Assembly: GCA_945861865.1 (NCBI GenBank)
Contig: CAMAWN010000052.1
Span: 1-32,012, forward strand
Length of the DNA stretch: 32,012 bases
DNA from: Candidatus Kuenenia stuttgartensis
GTDB taxonomy: Bacteria; Planctomycetota; Planctomycetia; Planctomycetales; Planctomycetaceae
Direction: 5' to 3'
The notes under the pieces were generated by a model. It was not told the origin of the DNA. It did no database searches and saw nothing but the letters and a program-made list of their open reading frames with translations. The translations under genes were made by a program, and so were the position numbers. Positions within the stretch are counted from its first letter, which is position 1. The number at the start of each line of letters is the position of its first letter. Positions 1 through 7,802 of this stretch are shown in pieces.

Positions 1-438
1 GACCGCATCGCCGACATCCCGCTGCTCGCCGAGCACTACCTGCATCAGTTCTGCGAAGCGAACGGCAAGACGATTCGGGGCTTCGATGATTCCGCCGTGC
101 AGTTGCTCCAGCGCTACCGCTGGCCCGGCAACGTCCGCGAATTGTTGAATGTCGTCGAACGCGCCGTCGTGCTCAGCAAGAGCGACACGATCTCCGCCCA
201 AGACCTGCCCGAAACGCTGCGAGCCAACGAGCCAACCTTCTCGGTCCTGGCCGGTCGCTTGGGGAACAACCTCAAGTCCTCGCTGATCGCTCCGGAGAAG
301 CAACTCATCCTCGAAGCGTTGGAGTCCAATGGCTGGAATCGCCAAGGAACCGCCGACATGCTCGGCATCAACCGCACGACGCTCTTCAAGAAAATGAAGA
401 AGTACGGCATCGAGTTCGAGGCGCAGATGAGCTTCTAA
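1..438 (+). CDS. Sigma-54-dependent transcriptional activator (NtrC family), C-terminal part
   Basis: The reading frame is open from base 1, so the gene begins outside the window and only the last 145 residues are seen. The fragment starts at DRIADIPLLAEHYL, the end of the AAA+ sigma-54 interaction domain. It continues with YRWPGNVRELLNVVERAV, the conserved WPGNVREL segment of this family. The last ~45 residues form a Fis-type helix-turn-helix (LILEALESNGWNRQGTADML, then NRTTLFKKMKKYGI) that would bind enhancer-like sites. Proteins of this type hydrolyse ATP to open promoters held by sigma-54 RNA polymerase. The N-terminal sensory domain is missing, so the signal cannot be named; it could be a response regulator or a one-component activator. 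A long palindrome follows 25 bp after the stop codon. Confidence 0.93.
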   Translation, partial: DRIADIPLLAEHYLHQFCEANGKTIRGFDDSAVQLLQRYRWPGNVRELLNVVERAVVLSKSDTISAQDLPETLRANEPTFSVLAGRLGNNLKSSLIAPEKQLILEALESNGWNRQGTADMLGINRTTLFKKMKKYGIEFEAQMSF

Positions 439-463
439 TCGCCGAGGAACAGTCACCAATTCA

Positions 464-524
464 CACGACGCGCCAGCGAGTGGTCGATCTCCTCGAGGGA
501 CTCCCAACTCGCTGGCGCGTCGTG
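464..524. repeat. Palindromic repeat, type A copy 1 (hairpin between convergent genes)
   Basis: Two 18-bp arms (464-481 and 507-524) are perfect reverse complements, with a 25-nt spacer. The arm core is GACGCGCCAGCGAGT. The hairpin lies between the end of the sigma-54 activator and the end of the DsbD-like gene, so it could act as a bidirectional terminator or mRNA 3' stabiliser. The same arm recurs at 11684-11748, which shows that it is a dispersed repeat and not only a local terminator. There is no T-tract after the stem. Confidence 0.85.
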
Positions 525-546
525 CTTGTTGGGAAATTGCTCGCAA

Positions 547-3006
547 TCAACGCAGCGTCAGCTTCGCGTCAGCCCTTTTGATCTCGACCGCTTCGTCCAG
601 CTTGCGCAGCAGTTCGTTCTTCACAACGATGTCACGCAGGACGATGGGATGCAGCGGGTCGTCGCCGGGAAAGATCACCGCCAGCGGGATGCTCACGCTG
701 TCGAAGGCGGTGAGCCATTCCTCGATCGCCGGTGAGCCGTCCGTCCAATCCGCTTTCATCGTGACGATATTGTGCTTCTTGACTTTCTCCAGCGTGTCCG
801 CCGTGTTGTAGGCAAGCTTCTTGTTCGACTTGCAGGCGAGGCACCAATCGGCGGTGAAATCGACGAAGACTGTGCGGCCTTGGCGAAGCTCGCTCTTCAG
901 TTTGACGCCGTCGAACGCCTGCCACGGCAATTCGTGAACGCCGGGCTTTTCGTCCGCGAGTCCCATCGCCATCCAGCAGCCGACTCCAGAAACGAGTGCC
1001 GCGAAAGTTCGCACCGTCCAACGACGACGACTCGGTGAGTTGATCGTGTAAAGCTGTCCGATCATCCACAACGAGAAGCCAATCGCCAGCAGCAGAATCA
1101 GCAGCGGCAGAATCCAGTTCGCCTTCAGGCTGCTCATCAAAAAGATGACCGTCCCCATCAGGATGAAGCCGCAGACCTCTTTGAACGTCACCATCCAGTT
1201 CCCCGGCTTCGGCAGGAATCTCACCCATCCAGGAAAGAAGCCCAGCAAGATGTACGGCGACGCCATGCCCAGTCCCATCACCGACCACACGAGGTAAGTG
1301 ATGTGCGCCGGTTGTTTGACCGACCAGCCGAGCGTTACTCCGAGGAACGGCCCACTGCACGGCGTCGCCAGCAGCGTCGCGAAAATGCCGGTGAGAAACG
1401 CGCCGAGCGGTCCCTCTTGATGCTGATGGCCCGCAGCCGAGCCAACCATGCCAGGGACTGGAATCTCGAAGACTCCCATGAGGCTTAGTCCCATCGCGAA
1501 CACCACGCAGGACATCGCGATTTGAAATTCCGTCTGCTGAAACAGGTTTCCCCAGCCAAGCTTCGCAAACACCGCCAGGCTGGCGAGCAGCAAAAAGACC
1601 GCGATGACGCCGAGCGAGTACGTCAGGTTCAACAACAGAATCCGGCCACGGCTTTGTCCCGCCTGCTGGACGAAGCTGAGCACCTTGATCGCAATCACCG
1701 GCAGCACGCACGGCATCACATTCAGAATCAAACCACCGAGAAAAGCGTAGACGAGAAATAGTCCAAGAGTTTCCTCCTGCTGGTCATTGCGAGGTACGAA
1801 GTCCTGGCCATTGAACTTGGGACCGCCATCGTCTCCTCCTGGCGTTGGGCCTGGCGGCGTTGGCGTGACGACGGTTTTGACTGGCTCCGGCGTCGGCTTC
1901 ACCTCGACCTTCGCGATGTGTCCGAGTTCAAACGGCACTGCCTTGAGCGGTCGGCATTGCCCCTCGTTGCAGATTTGATAGCGGAGCGTGCCGGCCAATC
2001 CGTACTCCGACTTCTCGACGGAGACCGGCATCGTCCATGTGATTTCCTTGTGATGCACTCGCTGTTGGATGCCATCCTTGATTGTCGCGATCTCAGGTAC
2101 GAGGCTCGGTGAGAATTTCTCTTCGGTCGGCTTCAATCCGTTGAGTCTGCTCAATTCGATCAGCGTCGGCTCTCCAACGTTTTTTGGATCTTGATCGAGT
2201 GCGAATGTGTGCCAGCCCTCGTCCAATTCCATCGTGATGGAGAGCAGCGCGGTCTTTCCCGGCTTTGCATCTTCCGGTGAAAGCCGGAAGCGAACCTTGA
2301 CCGGATCAGCGACTTTGCCCCGCTGTGGGACCAACTTGATCTCGAACGGCTTTGGAGCGGTCGCGGGATCATCCTCGATCTCGGCAACTTTCGAAGGTGT
2401 CGGTGTGGTTGGTACGAATCGTCCCTTGAACTCCGCGAGCTTCGCGGGATCGGAAGCAATCACTTCGGCAGGAGCAGCGGCCGTCGCGAAAAACGTTTCG
2501 TCATACGGGGTGCAACTGAGTGCGTCGCAAATCTGGTAGCGAACTTGGCTGAGAATGCGGACGTCACTTCGCTTCGCATCTGGCTTCAGGCGGAAGCGAC
2601 GCACCCACGTCACCGGATCTTTGAACTTCTCGACCGACTCACCGTCTTGGAATTCGACCTTCGGCGGGTGGTCCGTCGTGAACTTGTCTTCCACCGGTTC
2701 AACACCGTCGGTCTGAATGAGTTTAATCCGCGTCGCACCGCTGAATCCCGGCTCGGTCGAGTAGGTGTGCCCGCCGGGAGGAACGTCGAGATGAATCGAC
2801 AACAGGAAGTTCCCTTTGTCTTCCGTGAGTGTCACCTTCAAGAGCGCCGGCCTGCTGGGTCTCCCGGCTCGTTTGGTCGAGGCAGTCTTGCCGGTCAGCG
2901 GATCGCGGAACGTGTCGTCTCCGGCAAAATTCGGACGAGCGAAAGTGGCCAGCATCATCACAGCGGTGAGAACGCAAAGCACCGGTCGAAAGCAAGGCTT
3001 GTGCAT
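547..3006 (-). CDS. DsbD-like thiol:disulfide interchange protein
   Basis: This 819-residue membrane protein would carry electrons from cytoplasmic thioredoxin across the membrane to extracytoplasmic thiol proteins. A signal-peptide-like segment (residues 1-28) is followed by two DsbD-alpha-type domains, each ending in a Cys pair: VRYQICDALSC (C160/C165) and LRYQICNEGQC (C346/C351). A Pro/Gly linker (~370-395) leads to about eight membrane helices (~413-685). These hold the redox cysteines of the DsbD membrane domain in NVMPCVLPV (C433) and LATPCSGPFLG (C550). The C-terminal thioredoxin-like domain has DFTADWCLACK (C722/C725). Escherichia coli DsbD has a single N-terminal domain, so the duplication explains much of the extra length. 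The gene is divergent from the MFS gene. No clear Shine-Dalgarno precedes the ATG, but the signal peptide supports this start. Confidence 0.93.
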   Translation of the reverse strand: MHKPCFRPVLCVLTAVMMLATFARPNFAGDDTFRDPLTGKTASTKRAGRPSRPALLKVTLTEDKGNFLLSIHLDVPPGGHTYSTEPGFSGATRIKLIQTDGVEPVEDKFTTDHPPKVEFQDGESVEKFKDPVTWVRRFRLKPDAKRSDVRILSQVRYQICDALSCTPYDETFFATAAAPAEVIASDPAKLAEFKGRFVPTTPTPSKVAEIEDDPATAPKPFEIKLVPQRGKVADPVKVRFRLSPEDAKPGKTALLSITMELDEGWHTFALDQDPKNVGEPTLIELSRLNGLKPTEEKFSPSLVPEIATIKDGIQQRVHHKEITWTMPVSVEKSEYGLAGTLRYQICNEGQCRPLKAVPFELGHIAKVEVKPTPEPVKTVVTPTPPGPTPGGDDGGPKFNGQDFVPRNDQQEETLGLFLVYAFLGGLILNVMPCVLPVIAIKVLSFVQQAGQSRGRILLLNLTYSLGVIAVFLLLASLAVFAKLGWGNLFQQTEFQIAMSCVVFAMGLSLMGVFEIPVPGMVGSAAGHQHQEGPLGAFLTGIFATLLATPCSGPFLGVTLGWSVKQPAHITYLVWSVMGLGMASPYILLGFFPGWVRFLPKPGNWMVTFKEVCGFILMGTVIFLMSSLKANWILPLLILLLAIGFSLWMIGQLYTINSPSRRRWTVRTFAALVSGVGCWMAMGLADEKPGVHELPWQAFDGVKLKSELRQGRTVFVDFTADWCLACKSNKKLAYNTADTLEKVKKHNIVTMKADWTDGSPAIEEWLTAFDSVSIPLAVIFPGDDPLHPIVLRDIVVKNELLRKLDEAVEIKRADAKLTLR

Positions 3007-3149
3007 GTCGAGGTTCGCCGAGGCCAGAAGGAGGGATGAGGCGTCATACGCCGGGGGGATGATAGACCAACAACTGAAAATCGCTCAATTCGAGACACCC
3101 GCCTCACTGAGATACGTTCAAACGGCGAAAGTAACGATCAGGAAAGGGA

Positions 3150-3168
3150 ATTCGGCGGTCGGCCGAAT
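3150..3168. promoter_or_regulatory. Small dyad in the DsbD/MFS divergent intergenic region
   Basis: A 7-bp perfect inverted repeat, ATTCGGC and GCCGAAT, has a 5-nt spacer. It lies in the 214-bp gap between two divergently transcribed genes, about 50 bp upstream of the MFS start. It may be an operator or a small hairpin. It is short enough to occur by chance in GC-rich DNA, and no promoter boxes could be assigned with confidence nearby. Confidence 0.25.
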
Positions 3169-3220
3169 GCCGGTCGCCGAAAGCCGTGATACCGTTTTCC
3201 GAGAGTGATTCGGCCTCCTC

Positions 3221-4777
3221 GTGCTTTCAGGTTTCGGCTACAACCCCGCCCCCCTTCGACGCTCACCGTTCCTTCCCGCCATCTCTCAGCGAGCTTCCAT
3301 CTTGTGGCCTCAAAAGACAGCTCAGCGGGCGATTATTGTCGCCGGTTGCCTGGGCATGATTTATTTGCAACTCACGACCTCTCCCGCGACGGTGCAGTTT
3401 GCTCGCGCGCTGGGAGCGAACGGGCTGCACATCGGAATTCTCGGCGCGCTGCCGACGGCGATGTTGTTCATGCAGTTTGTTTCGGGCGTGCTGGCCAACC
3501 GGATTAAATATCGGCGGCGATTGTGGTTGACGGTCGGGATCATACAGCGACTGGTGATGTTGCCGGCGGCTCTGGGACCGACGTTGTGGCCTGACATGCC
3601 GGCCGGGTTTTGGATTTGGACACTCGTCGGTTTGACGGCGATCAATTATGGGATGGCGGATTTCTGCCATCCACTGTGGATGTCCTGGATGGGCGACTAT
3701 CTGCCGAAGCAAGGTCTCGGTCGCTTTTGGGGCCGTCGGCATTTGTGGATGCACTGGTCGGCGGCGGCGGCAATCGGCTTGGCGGCACTCTACATCTCCG
3801 GTCATCCGGATGGGATCAAGCCGACGTTCGCGGCGTTCGGTGTGATCGCGGCGATCTGCGGAGTCGTCGATCTGCTGATCTTTCTGAAAGTCGATGAGCC
3901 GCCGGTGCGGCCGGCTCCGAGTCCGCGACTGCGAGACATCCTCGCGGCTCCGTTTCAGCAGCGCGAGTTCCGCCGCTTCATCGGCTTCAGTTGCTTCTGG
4001 CATTTCGCGGCGATGACCGGAGCGCCGTTCATCAGCCTGTTCTTGCTGGAATACGTCGGCATGGACTTGTTCCATGTGATGCTGCTGTGGGCGACGTCAT
4101 GGATCGGCGGAGCGTTGACTGCCAGCCGAATGGGCTGGCTGGCGGACAAGTTTGGTCATCGACCGCTGCTGGTGCTGTCGATCGCGTTCAAGTTCACGTT
4201 GATGGCGGCGCTGCTCTTCGTGCCGGCGAATCCGACGCTCGCGTTCTGGTTGTTGATGCCGATCTTCATGCTGGATGCGTTGCTCAACGCGGGGATCACG
4301 ATTGCTCAGCACGGTTTTTTGCTGAGCTATTCGCCGTCGGAAAACCGAGCCATGTACATCGCCGCCGGCACCGCGATTGCCGGAATGGTCGGCGGAGCGA
4401 CGTCCATCGGTTCGGGATTCGCACTGCGATCATTGGCTGCTTGGGATTTTTCGTTTCTCGCCGTCGGCGTGTCGCACTTCCATGTGCTGTTCTCGGTCAG
4501 CGTCGTGCTGAGGTTGCTCGCCGCCGTGCTGGTGTTGCGAGTCGAAGAGCCCGAAGCGGCACCCACCGGCGAGGTCGTGACACATCTCTGGCACGCCGCT
4601 CAACGCCGAATATTGCGACTGACCCACGCGACATGGCGAGTGGATGCCGCTGCGAAGTCGCCGCGATTATTGGCTGGCGAAACTGTTCTGCCGCGTCGGC
4701 CTCGAACCCGCAAAGTCCCCTGGCGCGAGATCGTCAAAGCGGACGATCCCAGCCACGAATCACGCACGACGGTGTGA
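3221..4777 (+). CDS. MFS transporter
   Basis: This 518-residue protein has about 12 hydrophobic helices from residue ~40 to ~450 and fits the major facilitator superfamily. The loop between helices 2 and 3 reads GVLANRIKYRRRLWL, a version of the family motif, and the equivalent loop in the second half is GWLADKFGHRPLL. The substrate cannot be told from sequence. A charged cytoplasmic tail of ~60 residues follows the last helix. The annotated start is a GTG with no convincing Shine-Dalgarno. A TTG at 3302 would remove 27 residues of Pro/Ser-rich leader and is a possible alternative. The gene is convergent with the WD40 gene downstream. Confidence 0.85.
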   Translation: MLSGFGYNPAPLRRSPFLPAISQRASILWPQKTAQRAIIVAGCLGMIYLQLTTSPATVQFARALGANGLHIGILGALPTAMLFMQFVSGVLANRIKYRRRLWLTVGIIQRLVMLPAALGPTLWPDMPAGFWIWTLVGLTAINYGMADFCHPLWMSWMGDYLPKQGLGRFWGRRHLWMHWSAAAAIGLAALYISGHPDGIKPTFAAFGVIAAICGVVDLLIFLKVDEPPVRPAPSPRLRDILAAPFQQREFRRFIGFSCFWHFAAMTGAPFISLFLLEYVGMDLFHVMLLWATSWIGGALTASRMGWLADKFGHRPLLVLSIAFKFTLMAALLFVPANPTLAFWLLMPIFMLDALLNAGITIAQHGFLLSYSPSENRAMYIAAGTAIAGMVGGATSIGSGFALRSLAAWDFSFLAVGVSHFHVLFSVSVVLRLLAAVLVLRVEEPEAAPTGEVVTHLWHAAQRRILRLTHATWRVDAAAKSPRLLAGETVLPRRPRTRKVPWREIVKADDPSHESRTTV

Positions 4778-4889
4778 GGCAGAGTCACGATCGATCTGCG
4801 CGCCGATCAGTAAGACTTCCCAAGTTTCGATGTCTGTCTCGGAGATGACCTTGCCATCAGCTTGATTCGAGGGAGCACTGCCCGCCCCC

Positions 4890-7631
4890 TCATTTCCCGT
4901 CCGGCTGGTCTCGGTCCAGCTTGAGTTTCTCCAATTCGTCCAGTCGCGTCTTGGTGCGGACCTTGTCGAGCCCTTTGAGTTCCGGAATCGCTTGGAGATA
5001 CCAAAATTGAGCACGCCGATTCGCGCCTGTTTTTTCGACTCCAGTGAACTTCTTGGCCAACTCCCACCAGCAGTCACCCAACTCGTTCATCTTCGTGGCG
5101 CTGTCAAGTTCCGTTTGCTCCAGTTCCGCAGCGGACCTCAACTGTTGGTTGTCTGATTTCGCCAAGTGGGGCAGGCCGGCGGGCCAGTCGTCTTTGACGA
5201 AACAGAGGTATTTGCCCAGACCCTCATTGGCCACCGAGTCATTCGGGTTCTTGCTCAAACTTTCGCGGAACTGCTCTGCCATGTCCGCCGATTGTTTCTT
5301 GAGCAGGTACTCGTCAGTCTTGGCTTTGGCGGTTTCGCGAAGCTTGAGATTCTTGGCTTTGCCCGCGAGCAACACTGCAGTCTTGGTTGATTCCATCGCC
5401 GTGTCGAAGCGTGACGCCGTCGCACATTCCGCGGCCAGTTTGAGGAATGCGTTTGCCAGTTGTTCTTGAGGAGCCCCAGACTTCACCGTCGTGCTGAGTT
5501 GCTTGTAGGTCTTGCTTCTCGAGTCAACCGCATCGACGTCGAAGTGAGCAATCAGTTCGTTCAGAATTTTTTCTGCGACATCAATGTCCCCGGCCGCGAC
5601 CGCTGAGTGGCTCGCTTCCTGCAACAACGCATATTTTCCGGACGGGTCGTCGACGGTGGTCTTGGCATGTTCGAGCAGCTTTTCAGCCAACGCCGCTTTG
5701 TCCGCCAAACGCAGTGCTTTCGCGAAATCCTGTTTGAAGATCTCTTTGACGTTTGTTTCGGATTGCTCCCGTTGGTCATCTTTCGGAACGGGCTGCTTTT
5801 GTAGGACCGCATCGCCGTCCTTCGAGTTCGCCGGTGGCTCGTCTTCGGTCGCGTCGGCCACCGGCATCGAATTCGGCCGACTGCCGGGGGAGTTGGGATC
5901 GATCTTGGGGAGCTTCCACAATTGAATCGTGGCCGTCTTGCCGGATGTGTCGGACGAGTCTCCTGCGATCAGGAGGTGCTCGCCATCAGGCAGAAACGAG
6001 ATGTCCAAAACTCTCAGCTTCTGACGCGGAAGCTGCAACAATCCGCTCCCGGTTTGAGCGTTCCAGATCGACACAATCCCGTTCAAGCCGCCGGTTGCCA
6101 GCAGCTTTTCATCGGGCGAAAGTGCGAGAACGTCGGCATGTGCAAAAACGATCGCCGACGTTCCGGTCTTGGTCTTCCAGAGCCGCGCGACATGTTCCTC
6201 CGACGCGGTCCACAGCGACTGCCCGTCCTTCGACAGGGCAAGCGAACTGATCCGCGACTTATGACCAACGAAGGAGCGAATCGTCTTTCCCGTCGTCGGC
6301 AGGAACAGCGTCGCCTCTTCCGCTTGCTCACCCGTTGTGGCGGCCAACATCAGCCCGTCCTCCGACAGTGCCAGTGAACCGCAGAACGGGTGGACTCCCG
6401 AAATCAGGCGGACCTGCTTCCGAGTCGCAACGTCCCAGATTTCGATCGCACCCCCGCCAACGGTGGCGAGTTGACGGTTGTTGGGCCAGAACAGAACCGC
6501 TCGCACGGGACGACGATTGGTTTTCAACTCCGCGAGTTCTTTGCCCGTCGACAGGTTCCAAAACTTCAAAGTCTCTGCGGACGAGAACACCTGATTGCCT
6601 TTCGGTGCGAACGCAACGGAATGCACCTGCCCATCGTGGCCCGAAAACTGAATGGAGGTCTTACCCGTCGCGACATTCCAAACACGACAGTCACCCGCTG
6701 GTCCCGCAGTGGCGAGCAATTTCCCATCGGCGGATAACGAAAAATCACCAACTGTCGCCCGATGGTCGGCGAACCGCTGCTCGTTGGTCCCCTGCGGAAC
6801 CCTGATGGACGGTTTGATCGCGGTCGGAGATTTCGCGGGGGGCAGATCGTTCGCAACGGCGGGAGGTTTTGTCTCGTTCGACGTCGGCTGCGGACGACTG
6901 CTCGTTGTGGCCGTGTTTTCTTCCGGCTTGATGGTCTTCGTCGGTGTTTCGCGATTCGAGGTGTTGGCTGAATCGGGATCCGTCAGTTCATCGACCTTGT
7001 CAACGACCCGTTGATGCTTCGGCGGATCAAGCAACTCACCCGGTGGCGGGAGGATGCCTTTGCCAATCAACCACCAAATCCCACCGGCAAGTGCGCCGAC
7101 AACCAGCACGTTGATGGTCCAGGAAATCCGTCGGGATCTTCGCTCGCCCCGTTTCACGTTGATGGAGACGTCTTCGAGGTCACGCTCGGTCGGAAACTGA
7201 AACTCGTTGGCCGGAGCGGCGAGTTGTGGTTGCTCCTCGATCTGAGCTGAGCGACTCGGACGCGGTGCTGGACTTTGTGATTTCGCACCGTGACCGGACG
7301 AGTGAGTTTCGGGGGCAGCGGCATGTGGGGCCGGCGGATCGCTGGGGGCGGCCAATCTCTGCTCGCGCAGTGTCGAGTCGTACTGGGCTTTCGTCAGTCG
7401 ATTGAGCAGACACAGCCGCGCCTGCTGGAGTTCTGACAACAACGGTTCGGCCAATTCACCTTGCGCGCCAACCGACTTCTGCTTCAAGAATGATTGACGC
7501 TGATCGAGGGCCGAAATGATGACCGTACGATCTTTTTCAAACAGCGAAATACCGAGCAGTCGGTAGTAATGGGGCGGCTGGTCGTCGGGAGAAATCCCCA
7601 GCCACTTGTGATAGGCATCGAAGTCGGACAT
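4890..7631 (-). CDS. Membrane-anchored WD40-repeat protein with planctomycete N-terminal module
   Basis: The 913-residue protein starts with a ~90-residue module containing YHKWLGISPDDQPPHYYRLL and AQYDSTLR. This J-domain-like module is frequent at the N-terminus of planctomycete Ser/Thr kinases and WD40 proteins. A Pro/Ser-rich linker leads to one membrane helix (residues ~171-190, VLVVGALAGGIWWLIG), then a Thr/Pro-rich stretch (~215-280). About seven WD40 blades follow (~289-574), with signatures such as VWNVATGK, FWNLSTGK and IWNAQTG. The last ~300 residues are Ala/Lys/Glu-rich helices, possibly TPR-like. No kinase domain is present. The basic stretch before the helix (RGERRSRR) suggests that the N-terminal module is cytoplasmic and the propeller extracytoplasmic. 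It probably acts as a protein-interaction scaffold; its partners are unknown. No Shine-Dalgarno is seen before the ATG. Confidence 0.87.
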   Translation of the reverse strand: MSDFDAYHKWLGISPDDQPPHYYRLLGISLFEKDRTVIISALDQRQSFLKQKSVGAQGELAEPLLSELQQARLCLLNRLTKAQYDSTLREQRLAAPSDPPAPHAAAPETHSSGHGAKSQSPAPRPSRSAQIEEQPQLAAPANEFQFPTERDLEDVSINVKRGERRSRRISWTINVLVVGALAGGIWWLIGKGILPPPGELLDPPKHQRVVDKVDELTDPDSANTSNRETPTKTIKPEENTATTSSRPQPTSNETKPPAVANDLPPAKSPTAIKPSIRVPQGTNEQRFADHRATVGDFSLSADGKLLATAGPAGDCRVWNVATGKTSIQFSGHDGQVHSVAFAPKGNQVFSSAETLKFWNLSTGKELAELKTNRRPVRAVLFWPNNRQLATVGGGAIEIWDVATRKQVRLISGVHPFCGSLALSEDGLMLAATTGEQAEEATLFLPTTGKTIRSFVGHKSRISSLALSKDGQSLWTASEEHVARLWKTKTGTSAIVFAHADVLALSPDEKLLATGGLNGIVSIWNAQTGSGLLQLPRQKLRVLDISFLPDGEHLLIAGDSSDTSGKTATIQLWKLPKIDPNSPGSRPNSMPVADATEDEPPANSKDGDAVLQKQPVPKDDQREQSETNVKEIFKQDFAKALRLADKAALAEKLLEHAKTTVDDPSGKYALLQEASHSAVAAGDIDVAEKILNELIAHFDVDAVDSRSKTYKQLSTTVKSGAPQEQLANAFLKLAAECATASRFDTAMESTKTAVLLAGKAKNLKLRETAKAKTDEYLLKKQSADMAEQFRESLSKNPNDSVANEGLGKYLCFVKDDWPAGLPHLAKSDNQQLRSAAELEQTELDSATKMNELGDCWWELAKKFTGVEKTGANRRAQFWYLQAIPELKGLDKVRTKTRLDELEKLKLDRDQPDGK

Positions 7632-7802
7632 GTTTCGTGATCAATCCCAGAAGCGACTTATCGATGATTCTTCCTTGGGCGAACCTCGAATCCGTTGAGT
7701 GCCGGTCAGTTGGCGTTTTACCTCCAACCGTCGCACCTTGGAACCGCCGGTGGCACATTCCGACGCGGTGGGCACGGCGGCCGGGCGACTCGCGTGAGCC
7801 GG

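Noticed and set aside
464..524. Simple rho-independent terminator
   Set aside because: The stem is strong, but there is no T-tract and the same sequence occurs inside a coding gene, so it is called a repeat.
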